DNA from: Bacillus_AB infantis_C
GTDB taxonomy: Bacteria; Bacillota; Bacilli; Bacillales; Cytobacillaceae
Direction: 5' to 3'
DNA length: 64,000 bases
Assembly (NCBI RefSeq): GCF_050107595.1
Contig: NZ_JBNILH010000005.1
Location: 1 to 64,000 of the forward strand
Every line of letters begins with the position of its first letter. Within the stretch, counting starts at the first letter, position 1. A program made the position numbers and the translations under genes. This document shows, one piece after another, positions 1 through 7,926 of the stretch. The notes beneath the pieces were generated by a model that saw nothing but the letters and a program-made list of their open reading frames with translations, had not been told where the DNA came from and did not search any database.

Positions 1-19
1 GTATAAGCGAAGCGCGAAA

Positions 20-63
20 ATTTTTTGACAGGAAAGGGGGTACCCCCTTTCCTGTCAAAAAAT
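20..63. repeat. 44-nt perfect palindrome
   Basis: The two arms are exact reverse complements: a T6-GACAGGAAAGGGGG arm meets its complement around a central TA. The outer A6/T6 runs on both strands make it look like a bidirectional intrinsic terminator between a gene left of the window and the array that follows, although a stem with almost no loop could also be a cruciform or inverted-repeat remnant. The 74 bases between it and the hairpin array hold nothing I recognise. Confidence 0.7.
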
Positions 64-137
64 CAAAACATAGCACAGTGGTTGTATCATTGTTTAGATG
101 AATTTACACAATTTTAAGGACTTGACTTTTTTTTCAA

Positions 138-583
138 GATAGTGGTCTCAGTTCCTTCGGCTGGAGCCACTATTTTCATTTTTCTTCACGATAGTGGTCC
201 CAGTTCCTTCGGCTGGAGCCACTATTTTCATTTTTCTACAAGATAGTGGTCCCAGCCCATCCGGCTGGAGCCACTATTTTCATTTTTTTTCAAGATAGTG
301 GTCCCAGCCCATCCGGCTGGAGCCACTATTTTCATTTTTTTTCAAGATAGTGGTCCCAGTTCCTTCGGCTGGAGCCACTATTTTCATTTTTCTTCAAGAT
401 AGTGGTCCCAGCTCCTTCCGCTGGAGCTACTATTTTCATTTTTTCTTCACGATAGTGGTCCCAGCTCCTTCCGCTGGAGCTACTATTTCATTTTTCTTCA
501 CGATAGTGGTCCCAGTTCCTTCGGCTGGAGCCACTATTTTCATTTTTCTTCAAGATAGTGGTCCCAGCTCATCTTGCTCCATA
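138..583. repeat. Tandem array of nine 52-bp hairpin units (array 1)
   Basis: Units begin with GATAGTGG at 138, 190, 242, 294, 346, 398, 451, 502 and 554, so the period is 52 bp with one +1/-1 pair. Each unit is an imperfect hairpin (ATAGTGG pairs with CCACTAT, and CCAG with CTGG around a 7-9 nt loop) followed by a T-rich spacer of about 16 bp. The ninth unit is truncated. Variants keep pairing: copies 3-4 have CCAGCC/GGCTGG, copies 6-7 have CCAGC/GCTGG, and CCACTAT changes to CTACTAT where GU wobble still works. The array fills the gap before the acyl-CoA dehydrogenase gene. A reading frame that runs through it is only a translation of the repeat. Confidence 0.9.
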
Positions 584-674
584 TTTTTAAATCACATTAA
601 TTGCACACTAACCTGATCTGAATAATAATAATAGTAGTAACGTGAATTGATGTAAAAAGGCAAGGAGGAATAAT

Positions 675-1826
675 GTGAGCGATTTTTGCAAAGCTGCTGG
701 TGAAGCAGACAGATTTGAACTTATGAAAGAGCTGTCCGCAATTTTCAAGGAGCGGAGCCGATCTGAGGAAAATAGAAAGAGCTTCCCCCACAATAATATT
801 CAAGACCTGAAAACATCCAGATACACAGCCCTGACGGTTCCTTCAGACCAGGCTGGAAAGGATATCTCCTTGCTCGAAATGATGAGGCTGCAGGAAAAGC
901 TCGCAGAAGGAGACGGTTCTACTGCGCTTGCAATCGGGTGGCATATGGGGATTACGAAGAATCTGGGAGAAAAAAGGAAGTGGGATGATGAACTTTTTTC
1001 TTTTCTTTGCCGTGAAATCCTGGATGGGAAGCTGATAAACAGTGCTGCAACGGAAAGGCAGACGGGCAGCCCGACACGGGGCGGCCGGCCACAGACTGAA
1101 GCAGTGCTCAAGAATGGGAGCTGGGTAATCAGCGGAAGAAAGACTTTTACAACGATGGCTCCCGCACTGGATTATTTCATTGTCAGCGCCTTTATTCCAA
1201 GTGAAGACAAAACAGGGAATTTCCTTGTTCCCAGAAAGACAGAAGGTTTGTCGATCGAGGAAACCTGGGACAGTGTCAGCATGAGAGGGACCGGCAGCCA
1301 TGATCTTGTGCTTGATGGTGTTTCCATTGAAAAATCTTTTCTTGCAGAAACATTGGGAAATGATAAAAAGGCGAATGGCTGGCTTCTCCATATTCCGGCG
1401 GTGTATCTTGGCATTGCTCAGGCAGCCCAGGATTATGCAGCCTGCTTTGCTAAAAGTTATTCACCAAACAGCATTGAAGGGACCATCAGCGATATTCCTT
1501 CTGTCCAGCAGAAAATAGGTGAGATGGAGCTTGAACTGATGCGGGCAAGAGAGTTTCTCTATGCCGCGGCAGACAGATGGGACAGGGCCGCTGAAAACGA
1601 AAGAGAGTCCATGCAGCCTCTTCTTGGTGCAGTAAAGCTGGCTGTGACCAATGCTGCATTAGCAGTTGCTGACCTTGCAATACGGGTCGTTGGCGCAAGA
1701 AGCCTGTCTGAACAGAATCCTTTGCAGCAATATTATCTGGATATCAGGGCAGGGCTTCATAATCCTCCTATGGATGATATGACCATTTCGCTGCTTGCCC
1801 GCAATGCTTTATCAAGGCTTGATTGA
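675..1826 (+). CDS. Acyl-CoA dehydrogenase family flavoprotein
   Basis: The 383-residue product has the length and fold signatures of FAD-dependent acyl-CoA dehydrogenases: a helical N-terminal domain, a central beta domain (residues about 125-220, with SGRKTFTTMA and SMRGTGSHD), and a C-terminal four-helix domain ending in the RVVGARSL region. Such enzymes oxidise an acyl-CoA or related thioester and pass electrons to ETF; the substrate cannot be read from the sequence. The start is GTG with AAGGAGG seven bases upstream. It stands alone, between the hairpin array and its own terminator, so no operon partner hints at a pathway. It resembles the more distant members of the family (monooxygenase or DszC-like types are possible) rather than a classic fatty-acid enzyme. 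Confidence 0.85.
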   Translation: MSDFCKAAGEADRFELMKELSAIFKERSRSEENRKSFPHNNIQDLKTSRYTALTVPSDQAGKDISLLEMMRLQEKLAEGDGSTALAIGWHMGITKNLGEKRKWDDELFSFLCREILDGKLINSAATERQTGSPTRGGRPQTEAVLKNGSWVISGRKTFTTMAPALDYFIVSAFIPSEDKTGNFLVPRKTEGLSIEETWDSVSMRGTGSHDLVLDGVSIEKSFLAETLGNDKKANGWLLHIPAVYLGIAQAAQDYAACFAKSYSPNSIEGTISDIPSVQQKIGEMELELMRAREFLYAAADRWDRAAENERESMQPLLGAVKLAVTNAALAVADLAIRVVGARSLSEQNPLQQYYLDIRAGLHNPPMDDMTISLLARNALSRLD

Positions 1827-1832
1827 CAAAAG

Positions 1833-1857
1833 GAATGGGGAAGCCCATTCTTTTTTT
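1833..1857 (+). terminator. Intrinsic terminator after acyl-CoA dehydrogenase
   Basis: GAATGGG, loop GAAG, CCCATTC, then seven T residues, directly after the stop codon. Confidence 0.85.
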
Positions 1858-1985
1858 ATTGTATAGGAATTTAAAAATTGTAAGTCTTGTGGATAAATAT
1901 CAATTTTTGATCAACGTCCAGCAGCTTCGCCAAGGTCACAAGCCAAACCTCCAAAAAAGGCAAAGAACGCCTTTCCGGAAGCTTC

Positions 1986-2425
1986 GTGCAGGGGGGAGAA
2001 CTCTTTATCTCTTATTTATCCAGCATGGTGGATGGTATAAAACTTGAGGAATATATCATTAAACCGCTTTCACTATCACCAGGAAATCTTATAGAGAAAC
2101 AGGTGAAAACACAGGATGTTCGGCGCACTTCAAACCTGAATGATGCATTAAAAGGTATCCTTACCGGGTTTTTCTTTGCCATGGAGCAAGATTCATATGA
2201 GGGTGTGCTTCTTTCATCAGCTTCCAGCCTTTCCAGAGAGATTTCTGACCCGGCCCAATGAGCATATTATCCAGTGCTCTCAAGCAGGTTTTATTGAAGG
2301 GAATTGATCGCTTTTGGCCCCGATATATGGGAAAACTAAAGGGAAGTGAGTATTATGCAAAGGTGGATGTGAAAACGGAGTGCGCATCCATATTTCCGGA
2401 AATGACATTATCAATTAATAGTTGA
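1986..2425 (+). pseudogene. Probable remnants of a gerA-type germinant receptor operon
   Basis: Two short overlapping frames lie here. The first (1986-2261, 91 codons from a GTG) reads like the start of a GerA-family receptor A subunit: a YLSSMVDG...EYIIKPL segment followed by a stretch resembling the part that precedes the membrane domain. It stops abruptly. The second (2258-2425, 55 codons, overlapping by ATGA) has PRYMGKLKGSEYYAKVDVK, which loosely resembles the C-terminal end of Ger(x)C lipoproteins. Together they look like the two ends of an operon whose middle was deleted. There is no clear ribosome binding site. The similarity is judged by eye and is weak; the rest of the 1858-2508 gap shows no other gene. 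Confidence 0.4.
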
Positions 2426-2508
2426 CAGCCTTTATTATTTTTGAGGTTTGCCTTTCGCTTTATCATGGTAAATAAATATAAATACAAAGATTATAAAGAT
2501 AGAGGGTG

Positions 2509-3465
2509 ATGTCACTGCTTGCATTTTTAAAAAGAGGGAATAAGTCTTCAGGGATTGCCGCTGTAGGGAATACGGCTTTAGCCATTGCCAAAGGAGTGGC
2601 AGCAGCGATAAGCGGCAGCGGTGCCATGTTTGCTACGACCCTTCATTCGGTTGCTGATGCATTGAACCAGGGATTCGTTTTCTTCGGAAGCGCTATATCC
2701 GAGAAAGAAGCAACAAAGAGATTTCCGAGCGGCTTTGGCCGTGTAGTCAATTTATTCGTATTGGTCGCAGTCATTGTGATTTCAATTATGGCTTACGAAA
2801 CCATCCATAAAGGGTGGGATCTAATTGTCCATCCCAAAGCATCTTCTGATTTATGGCTGAATATCATCATTATGATTCTTGCAGTCCTGACAGATGGGGG
2901 GGTCCTGGTGAAGGCAATGAAAGAGATTGCCCATGAGACAAAAAGCGGGGCGAAGGGGTTCAGCGTATTTACGACATCCTTTAAGAATGTCCGCCTTGCT
3001 GCACCGCCCACAAGACTTGTCTTTTATGAAGATATCATCGCGACTTTCGGAGCTCTGCTGGCACTTATTTCGATCATCCTTGCCCATCTGACAGGCTTCT
3101 ATTTCCTTGATGGGGTAGGTACAATCCTGATTGGGTTCCTGCTGGTGGGAATTGCCATCAAAATCGGCTATGAAAACACGCTTGGACTGATTGGGGTTGC
3201 AGCACCAAAGGAAATTGAAGACCGGGTGGCAGACACCATCCTATCAGATCCGGACGTAGTCGATATTAAAGATATGCGCATCCTCCAGGAAGGAAGGAAG
3301 TATCATGTTGAAAGCTATATTGAGCTGAAAGCCGGCCTTTCCCTGGCCATTGCTGATGATATTATTTACAGGGTCCGGGATAAGCTTTTTAAAGATCCAG
3401 ATGTCGGCGACGTCAGGATGGGGATCCTTGAAACCGATAATATCACCACCTGGAAAAGGGAATAG
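2509..3465 (+). CDS. Cation diffusion facilitator family metal exporter
   Basis: A predicted six-helix membrane protein of about 318 residues, of the CDF (ZnT) family, which exports divalent metals such as Zn, Mn or Fe in exchange for protons. The first metal motif is in TM2 (TTLHSVADALNQ, a His-x3-Asp pair). In TM5 the usual His/Asp-x3-Asp is replaced by EDIIATFGA, so the transport site is not canonical; this resembles the ZnT9-like branch. The C-terminal cytoplasmic domain (about residues 220-310, DPDVVDIKDMRILQEG) has the ferredoxin-like CDF dimer fold. GTG at 2506 and ATG at 2509 both lie almost on top of the AGAGGGTG ribosome binding site, so the exact start is uncertain. The metal specificity is not readable. 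Confidence 0.85.
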   Translation: MSLLAFLKRGNKSSGIAAVGNTALAIAKGVAAAISGSGAMFATTLHSVADALNQGFVFFGSAISEKEATKRFPSGFGRVVNLFVLVAVIVISIMAYETIHKGWDLIVHPKASSDLWLNIIIMILAVLTDGGVLVKAMKEIAHETKSGAKGFSVFTTSFKNVRLAAPPTRLVFYEDIIATFGALLALISIILAHLTGFYFLDGVGTILIGFLLVGIAIKIGYENTLGLIGVAAPKEIEDRVADTILSDPDVVDIKDMRILQEGRKYHVESYIELKAGLSLAIADDIIYRVRDKLFKDPDVGDVRMGILETDNITTWKRE

Positions 3466-3474
3466 ATAATAATG

Positions 3475-3505
3475 AGGCACACTTCCAAAAGAAGTGTGCC
3501 TTTTC
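3475..3505 (+). terminator. Intrinsic terminator after CDF exporter
   Basis: AGGCACACTTC, loop CAAAA, GAAGTGTGCC, then TTTTCT. Confidence 0.85.
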
Positions 3506-3577
3506 TATGCAGCAGAAGGCTGTAAATGCCTGTACAGTATAGGGTTAAAAATGCAAAAATCAGGTACAATCCGGTTT

Positions 3578-4153
3578 TTATTGCTGTACAAGGGATTGGA
3601 GATACCTGGCTGTAAGCTGTTCCTTTGTCATGACGAGATACGCAGGAGCAGTCTCCTTAAAATCCTTCCATTTAGCTTTTGGCTGGGACAGATAATAAAT
3701 CGGTGACTGCATCAGCTGTTTAAGGAGAATATATCCCCTGTGTGTCAGAGGATGCCGTTCAAAGCCAAGAATCTGATAGCCTTTGCTTATCATGGTGATG
3801 CCGATGATTCCCTTGATGGAGCCGCTGTCAGGATGATGTTCGAGATGAAGGGCAAGACAGGGCATGGACTCACCGACAATCCTGATTAAAGCTCTGCCTC
3901 TCGATACCGGGCTTTTGATATGGACAAGCTGCTTAAGAAGCCTTGAATTATGAAGATGGATTTTAATGACGATATCATTCTTTTTAAGGGAGGATCCGTC
4001 TGAGAGGATGATATCAGGCCCTCTATATTTCGTCTTTCTGACACGGAATACACTATACTTTTCCTCCAGCTTCAAATGAAACAGTCTTGTGCAGCAATAA
4101 TAAACAGGATCAAGGAAATCCCATAAGTAAATCAGCCAGATACGAATGATCAT
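3578..4153 (-). CDS. YkoP-like protein of unknown function
   Basis: The 191-residue basic protein resembles B. subtilis YkoP and the YkoP-like domain found attached to some polysaccharide deacetylases. No signal peptide is convincing: the N-terminus is aromatic and hydrophobic (MIIRIWLIYLWDFLDPVYY) but not followed by a cleavage site. A GGAGA sequence seven bases upstream supports the ATG. The middle of the protein (DIVIKIHLHNSRLL, LHLEHHPDSGSIKGIIGITM) contains conserved-looking His and Asp residues but no catalytic motif I can name. It stands alone and is divergent from the subtilase gene that follows. Confidence 0.6.
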   Translation of the reverse strand: MIIRIWLIYLWDFLDPVYYCCTRLFHLKLEEKYSVFRVRKTKYRGPDIILSDGSSLKKNDIVIKIHLHNSRLLKQLVHIKSPVSRGRALIRIVGESMPCLALHLEHHPDSGSIKGIIGITMISKGYQILGFERHPLTHRGYILLKQLMQSPIYYLSQPKAKWKDFKETAPAYLVMTKEQLTARYLQSLVQQ

Positions 4154-4321
4154 TCCAGTCTCCTTTGCTGTTAATTTTATTGTTAGCTTTTTATAAAAGA
4201 AGCTATTGTATACTCCCTGTATTTAAACATCTGCCCATGCCACCATGTGAATGTTTACCATCATGATTAGCTGCATTCATGAGCACGCTAAAAGGAAACT
4301 GACAATCAGAGGTGCACTTTT

Positions 4322-5665
4322 ATGAAAAGAATGATCGCAGCCCTCATCAGTGCTGCAGCGCTGTTTGCGGCTGTTATGATGTTATTCCAGCTGCAGGGGA
4401 ACAACCAGGAAAGGACAGATAAAAGGGAGCTTTCCGGGCGTACACAACCTTTTCAGCACAGCTCAAGCCGCCTGCTGAATATTAATGCAATAGAACAGGG
4501 CGAAAGAATTAAAACACTCCTCAACGGGGATGAAGATGTTAAGATCATCCATCATAACCCGAAGGATAAAAGTCACTATAAAGAGCATGAAGCTACTGTT
4601 AAGTTTTCCGTACCTCCTGATGATGATGAGCTTGACAGTCTGGCGGCCGGACTTGATGCAGAATTTTTCCGGCATATGGATTCCATTTTTGTTTTTCAGT
4701 CTGACAGTATGACAACTGCGGATCTTCTGCAGTTTTTCAGGCAGCGGCCTGATGTCTTATATGCAGAGCCTAACTTCATTCTGATGCAAAATGAAACTCA
4801 GCTGCCGAATGACCTGCTTTATAGAGAAAACTATCAATGGAACCTGCCTGCCATCGATATTGAAAAAGCCTGGGATATCTCAAAGGGCGACGAAGATATC
4901 ATCATTGCTGTTGTCGATACAGGGGTGGATATGGATCATCCCGATCTCAGGAGACGTCTGATGAAAGGCTATAATGTCATGGAAAACAGCAGCAATTTTG
5001 ACGACGACAATGGTCATGGCACCCACGTTGCGGGCATCATTGCTTCTGAAACGAACAATGGCGAAGGAATTGCAGGAATTACCTGGAACAATAGGATTAT
5101 GCCGGTAAAGGCAATGGGCAGCAAGGGCTACGGTTATACATTCGATATTGCCAAGGGGATTATCTGGGCAGCGGATCATGAAGCGGATGTCATCAACCTG
5201 AGCCTTGGCAACTACCAGCCTTCTGCATTCCTCGAGGAAGCAATCCGGTATGCTTATGACAAAGGAGCAGTCCTCATTTCAGCCGCAGGGAATGACAACT
5301 CTGAACAGCCATCATTTCCGGCTGCCTTTCCGGAAGTGCTCAGTGTGTCGGCTGTAAGCTATACAGGAGATAAAGCTGATTTTTCTAATTATGGTTATTA
5401 TATTGATGTGACAGCACCAGGTGTGTATATTCCAAGCACCTACTTTAAAAATCAGTATGCAGCCCTATCAGGCACATCCATGGCAAGCCCGCATGTAGCA
5501 GGGCTTGCAGGGCTCATTCTTTCAGTCAATCCTGATCTGTCAAACAGGCAGGTCATGAATATAATAAAAGGTACAGCGAGGGATATTGGGGAAAAAGGCA
5601 GGGATGCCTACTTCGGGAACGGCCTGATTGATATCAATGCTGCACTTGCAGCAGCAGCTGAATAA
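4322..5665 (+). CDS. Secreted S8 family serine protease (subtilase)
   Basis: A 447-residue exported subtilisin-like protease. Residues 1-26 form a signal peptide; residues about 60-155 form the inhibitory propeptide (I9-like, ending YAEPNFIL). The catalytic triad is visible: Asp199 in VVDTGVDMDHPD, His232 in NGHGTHVAG, Ser386 in GTSMASPHVAG, with the oxyanion Asn in SAAGNDNSEQPSFPA. It most resembles thermitase-type and Bacillus extracellular subtilases. It ends soon after the catalytic domain, with no C-terminal extension. It is a single gene with its own terminator and is probably a feeding protease. Confidence 0.93.
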   Translation: MKRMIAALISAAALFAAVMMLFQLQGNNQERTDKRELSGRTQPFQHSSSRLLNINAIEQGERIKTLLNGDEDVKIIHHNPKDKSHYKEHEATVKFSVPPDDDELDSLAAGLDAEFFRHMDSIFVFQSDSMTTADLLQFFRQRPDVLYAEPNFILMQNETQLPNDLLYRENYQWNLPAIDIEKAWDISKGDEDIIIAVVDTGVDMDHPDLRRRLMKGYNVMENSSNFDDDNGHGTHVAGIIASETNNGEGIAGITWNNRIMPVKAMGSKGYGYTFDIAKGIIWAADHEADVINLSLGNYQPSAFLEEAIRYAYDKGAVLISAAGNDNSEQPSFPAAFPEVLSVSAVSYTGDKADFSNYGYYIDVTAPGVYIPSTYFKNQYAALSGTSMASPHVAGLAGLILSVNPDLSNRQVMNIIKGTARDIGEKGRDAYFGNGLIDINAALAAAAE

Positions 5666-5669
5666 TAGT

Positions 5670-5712
5670 GAAAGGACCAGCCGCTGTAAAAGTGGGCAGG
5701 TCCTTTTCCTTG
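5670..5712 (+). terminator. Intrinsic terminator after subtilase
   Basis: GAAAGGACC pairs with GGTCCTTTTC across a 20-nt partly structured loop, followed by a T-rich tail. Confidence 0.7.
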
Positions 5713-5835
5713 TGGAGAACATTTTCTCCCAGTGTGATGCTGTTTCATGATAAAAAATGCTATTGTCTTTATAAATCCTTAAATTTTCTCAGAAAAAATC
5801 CCAAAAGAATGATTAAACATCTGTTACTGGAATGG

Positions 5836-5963
5836 AAGGAATGCAGATTCAGGTGGGAAAGCAGCGGCAGAGCGGAGACCCGCAACGCACAAGCGTGAAG
5901 AGGCTCAGTGCCGCCCCACTGAAAGCGAAGTGTCTGGAACGGAAATCAATAGCCACATTCCGA
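5836..5963. repeat. Degenerate Bacillaceae interspersed element
   Basis: This 130-bp stretch looks like a decayed copy of the short GC-rich intergenic element common in Bacillaceae genomes, which carries phrases such as AGCGGAGAC, AAGAGGCTCAG, GAAAGCGAAGTGTCTGGA and CGGAAATCAA. Ends GGAATG and CATTCC are inverted; inside, GTGGG plus GCGGC pair with GCCGCCCCAC. No coding potential is evident; reading frames across it are spurious. The rest of the 5713-6058 gap is AT-rich and otherwise featureless. Recognition is from memory of the element, not from an alignment. Confidence 0.55.
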
Positions 5964-6058
5964 CTGAAAGCTAAGGAAGAGGGGAAAGTGGAAATAATTT
6001 ATTTAAGCTTGCAAATAAGCGTTCAATTCATAAATAAGCTTAGTCCAGGAGCCAGCGC

Positions 6059-6331
6059 TCAGCTCTTCACACCATATAAAATGCAGCCGACTCCTGCGAA
6101 TACCCAAAGCATCTTTGTGAACGATACCTTGTCGGCAAGGCCAATGAGCCCTATGGTGGTTGTTGCTATTAAGATGAGCGGGCCAACGAGGGCGAGGGAA
6201 CTGTTTAATACGAGAGCTTTCTCAACATCATTGTATTTGATGATCATAAATGCCGCCAAGATTTCAAGGCTTCCCGAAAAAATCCTCAGTGAAGCCATCA
6301 TGATTATGGTCTTTTCCAAAAGCTGAAACAT
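6059..6331 (-). CDS. YqhV family small membrane protein
   Basis: A 90-residue protein with three predicted membrane helices that matches the YqhV/DUF2619 pattern: MMASLRIFSGSLEILAAFMI, then NDVEKALVLNSSLALVGPLI, and a final helix ending ILYGVKS. The B. subtilis homologue sits beside the spoIIIA sporulation operon, but its function is unknown; here the neighbours are not spoIIIA genes. The ATG at 6331 is chosen because GGGAGGT lies six bases upstream; the frame stays open further upstream without a ribosome binding site. Confidence 0.8.
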   Translation of the reverse strand: MFQLLEKTIIMMASLRIFSGSLEILAAFMIIKYNDVEKALVLNSSLALVGPLILIATTTIGLIGLADKVSFTKMLWVFAGVGCILYGVKS

Positions 6332-6454
6332 AAGTACCTCCCAAAAGCAGTTTGGTATAGTATATGCAGCCGAACTGCCGGGAAGGACAAACATTTTCAA
6401 TGCCTGCTGAAGCAAAAGATTCTGGCCATCCGGACAAAATCTTTTTAGCCATTA

Positions 6455-7051
6455 TCATGCTGATTGTTTCAGTTTGTTCAAGCGGCTGACAGAAAGCGCA
6501 TTTCGATTCAGTCTTAAAGCAAGAAGGCCTGCCAGTACGGAAAGGATAATATCCTTTGGCAGCGGAACCAGCATCCAGATCCACGCCATTGCATAGGTAA
6601 AGCCTTCCGGAGCTGCAAACCACAGTTTATAAGCAAAATACATATAGTTTGTGCCCAGTATATAATTGATGGCCAGTCCCACCAGCGCAGCTGTGATATA
6701 AGATGCTTTGCTTGCATTCTTTTCGATTATCTTCCCTGTTGCATAAGCTGCAAGAATATATGTAAGGATGAAGCCGAAAGTCGGACTGATGACAGTCGCA
6801 AAGCCGGAGCCGAATTTTGCAAACACAGGGACACCTGCGATTCCAACTAAGGCATATACAGTCATGGCGATGGCTGACAACCTGCTGCCGAGGATGGCTC
6901 CGGACAGGATGGCGATGAATGTCTGCAGGGTGATAGGGACCCCTCCAATTACCATGAATGGTACAAATGAAGTGATATTTGCTCCAATCGCCATTAGCGC
7001 AGTAAACATACCGGCCAAAGAAAGATGGAGCGGTGTCAATTTCTTTTTCAT
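6455..7051 (-). CDS. BioY family biotin transporter
   Basis: A 198-residue integral membrane protein of the BioY family, the substrate-binding S component of biotin ECF transporters. Family landmarks are the FVPFMVIGGVPITLQTFIAIL segment, the SRLSAIAMTVYALVGIAGVPVFAKF segment, and PTFGFILTY. Six hydrophobic segments are apparent. The start is the ATG at 7051 with GGGAGG upstream; the longer open frame would begin inside the promoter. No EcfA or EcfT genes are nearby, so it probably uses the shared ECF module or works alone. A BirA-type operator lies over its promoter, which indicates repression by biotin. A second bioY is at 51954-52532. Confidence 0.9.
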   Translation of the reverse strand: MKKKLTPLHLSLAGMFTALMAIGANITSFVPFMVIGGVPITLQTFIAILSGAILGSRLSAIAMTVYALVGIAGVPVFAKFGSGFATVISPTFGFILTYILAAYATGKIIEKNASKASYITAALVGLAINYILGTNYMYFAYKLWFAAPEGFTYAMAWIWMLVPLPKDIILSVLAGLLALRLNRNALSVSRLNKLKQSA

Positions 7052-7109
7052 GACATAAGCCTCCCAGCAAAGTTTTATACTAAAATAAGAATAAGATGGA
7101 AAACAAGTA

Positions 7110-7140
7110 TATGTCAACTAAAAATTAATCAAGTTTACAA
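7110..7140 (-). promoter_or_regulatory. BirA-type biotin operator and promoter of bioY
   Basis: On the minus strand TTGTAAAC, 14 bases, then GTTGACA form the spaced inverted half-sites expected of the Bacillus BirA box. TTGACA also serves as a -35 element with TATTCT about 18 bases downstream. Nearly the same sequence (GTAAAC ... TTTTTAGTTGACA) recurs upstream of the second bioY, which strongly supports the call. Confidence 0.75.
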
Positions 7141-7158
7141 AAAGAGGTGCCGAAGATA

Positions 7159-7596
7159 GTGGAAAGGCCAAGAGCGAACACATTGGGCATTATTTATAAG
7201 GACGGCCGCATCCTGGTCGAAAAGCTCAGCGGTAAGCATTCAAAAGGTGAGGGGATCTTTTACCGCCCGCTCGGAGGAACGATTGAACTTGGGGAAACCT
7301 CAATAGATGCTTTGAAAAGGGAGTTTATGGAAGAGGCAGGAGCAGAGATCAACATAGTGGACTATATTGCTTGCCTGGAAAATATTTACTCTATTAACGG
7401 AATTACAAGACATGAATTGACACAGCTTTATGAGGCAGAGCTTGTGAATGAGTCACTTTATGAAAAAGAGTTCATTCCGGTCAATGAAAACGGGAGGAAG
7501 TCGGAAGCAAAATGGATGCCGGTCATTTCTTTTATTGAAAAGCGGGAAATACTTTTTCCGGCCGGACTTGAAAATTTTCTGATCCGTTTCTTATAG
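7159..7596 (+). CDS. Nudix hydrolase
   Basis: A protein of about 145 residues with one complete Nudix box, GGTIELGE-x6-KREFMEEAGAE (residues about 39-61), matching Gx5Ex7REUxEExGU, which binds Mg for hydrolysis of nucleoside diphosphate derivatives. The substrate is unknown; the short C-terminal part (KWMPVISFIEKREILFPAGLENFL) is typical of small NTP or dinucleotide Nudix enzymes. The GTG at 7159 is chosen because AGAGGTG lies nine bases upstream; a GTG at 7147 lies inside that ribosome binding site. It is divergent from bioY, sharing the intergenic BirA operator region. Confidence 0.85.
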   Translation: MERPRANTLGIIYKDGRILVEKLSGKHSKGEGIFYRPLGGTIELGETSIDALKREFMEEAGAEINIVDYIACLENIYSINGITRHELTQLYEAELVNESLYEKEFIPVNENGRKSEAKWMPVISFIEKREILFPAGLENFLIRFL

Positions 7597-7657
7597 TTCT
7601 AATGTGTACTTTTCTTACTGCACGGGTATATAACAAATAAAAGAAAGGGTGATAATC

Positions 7658-7804
7658 ATGCAGACCTATGGTGAATGGTATACCCGAAAACGTCCGGAAT
7701 ACAAAGGGTGGGAGAACCAGGATACAAATGAGATCCTCTTCAAAAATGCTCTCTACTATGGCCTCCCATCTGTAGTCATGGTTGCGCTTTTAATACTTGC
7801 CTGA
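7658..7804 (+). CDS. Small membrane protein, unknown
   Basis: A 48-residue ORF with a good AGAAAGGGTG ribosome binding site. The first 30 residues are polar and aromatic (MQTYGEWYTRKRPEYKGW) and the last 17 form one hydrophobic helix (YYGLPSVVMVALLILA). I do not recognise the family. A strong hairpin follows the stop. Confidence 0.65.
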   Translation: MQTYGEWYTRKRPEYKGWENQDTNEILFKNALYYGLPSVVMVALLILA

Positions 7805-7811
7805 TAAGTGA

Positions 7812-7834
7812 AAGCACCTGCCTTGCCGGCAGGT
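7812..7834 (+). terminator. Hairpin after small membrane protein gene
   Basis: CACCTGCC, loop TTGCC, GGCAGGTG. No T run follows, so termination would be weak. Confidence 0.45.
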
Positions 7835-7926
7835 GTAATATTATGGCCTCTTTTCCTGGATTATAGTAAAGCGTTAGAAATTATAGTAAAATAGGGGCAA
7901 TCAACTGGAAGAAAGAAGGTGTCCGT

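Noticed and set aside
138..583. CRISPR array
   Set aside because: Both the repeat and the intervening sequence are conserved between units, and no cas gene is near.
350..616. Protein-coding frame of 88 codons
   Set aside because: It is a translation of the hairpin repeat; the period of 52 bp is not a multiple of three, and the frame has no ribosome binding site.
5832..6326. 164-codon ORF on the plus strand
   Set aside because: It runs through the interspersed element and antisense to yqhV; composition and lack of a ribosome binding site argue against it.
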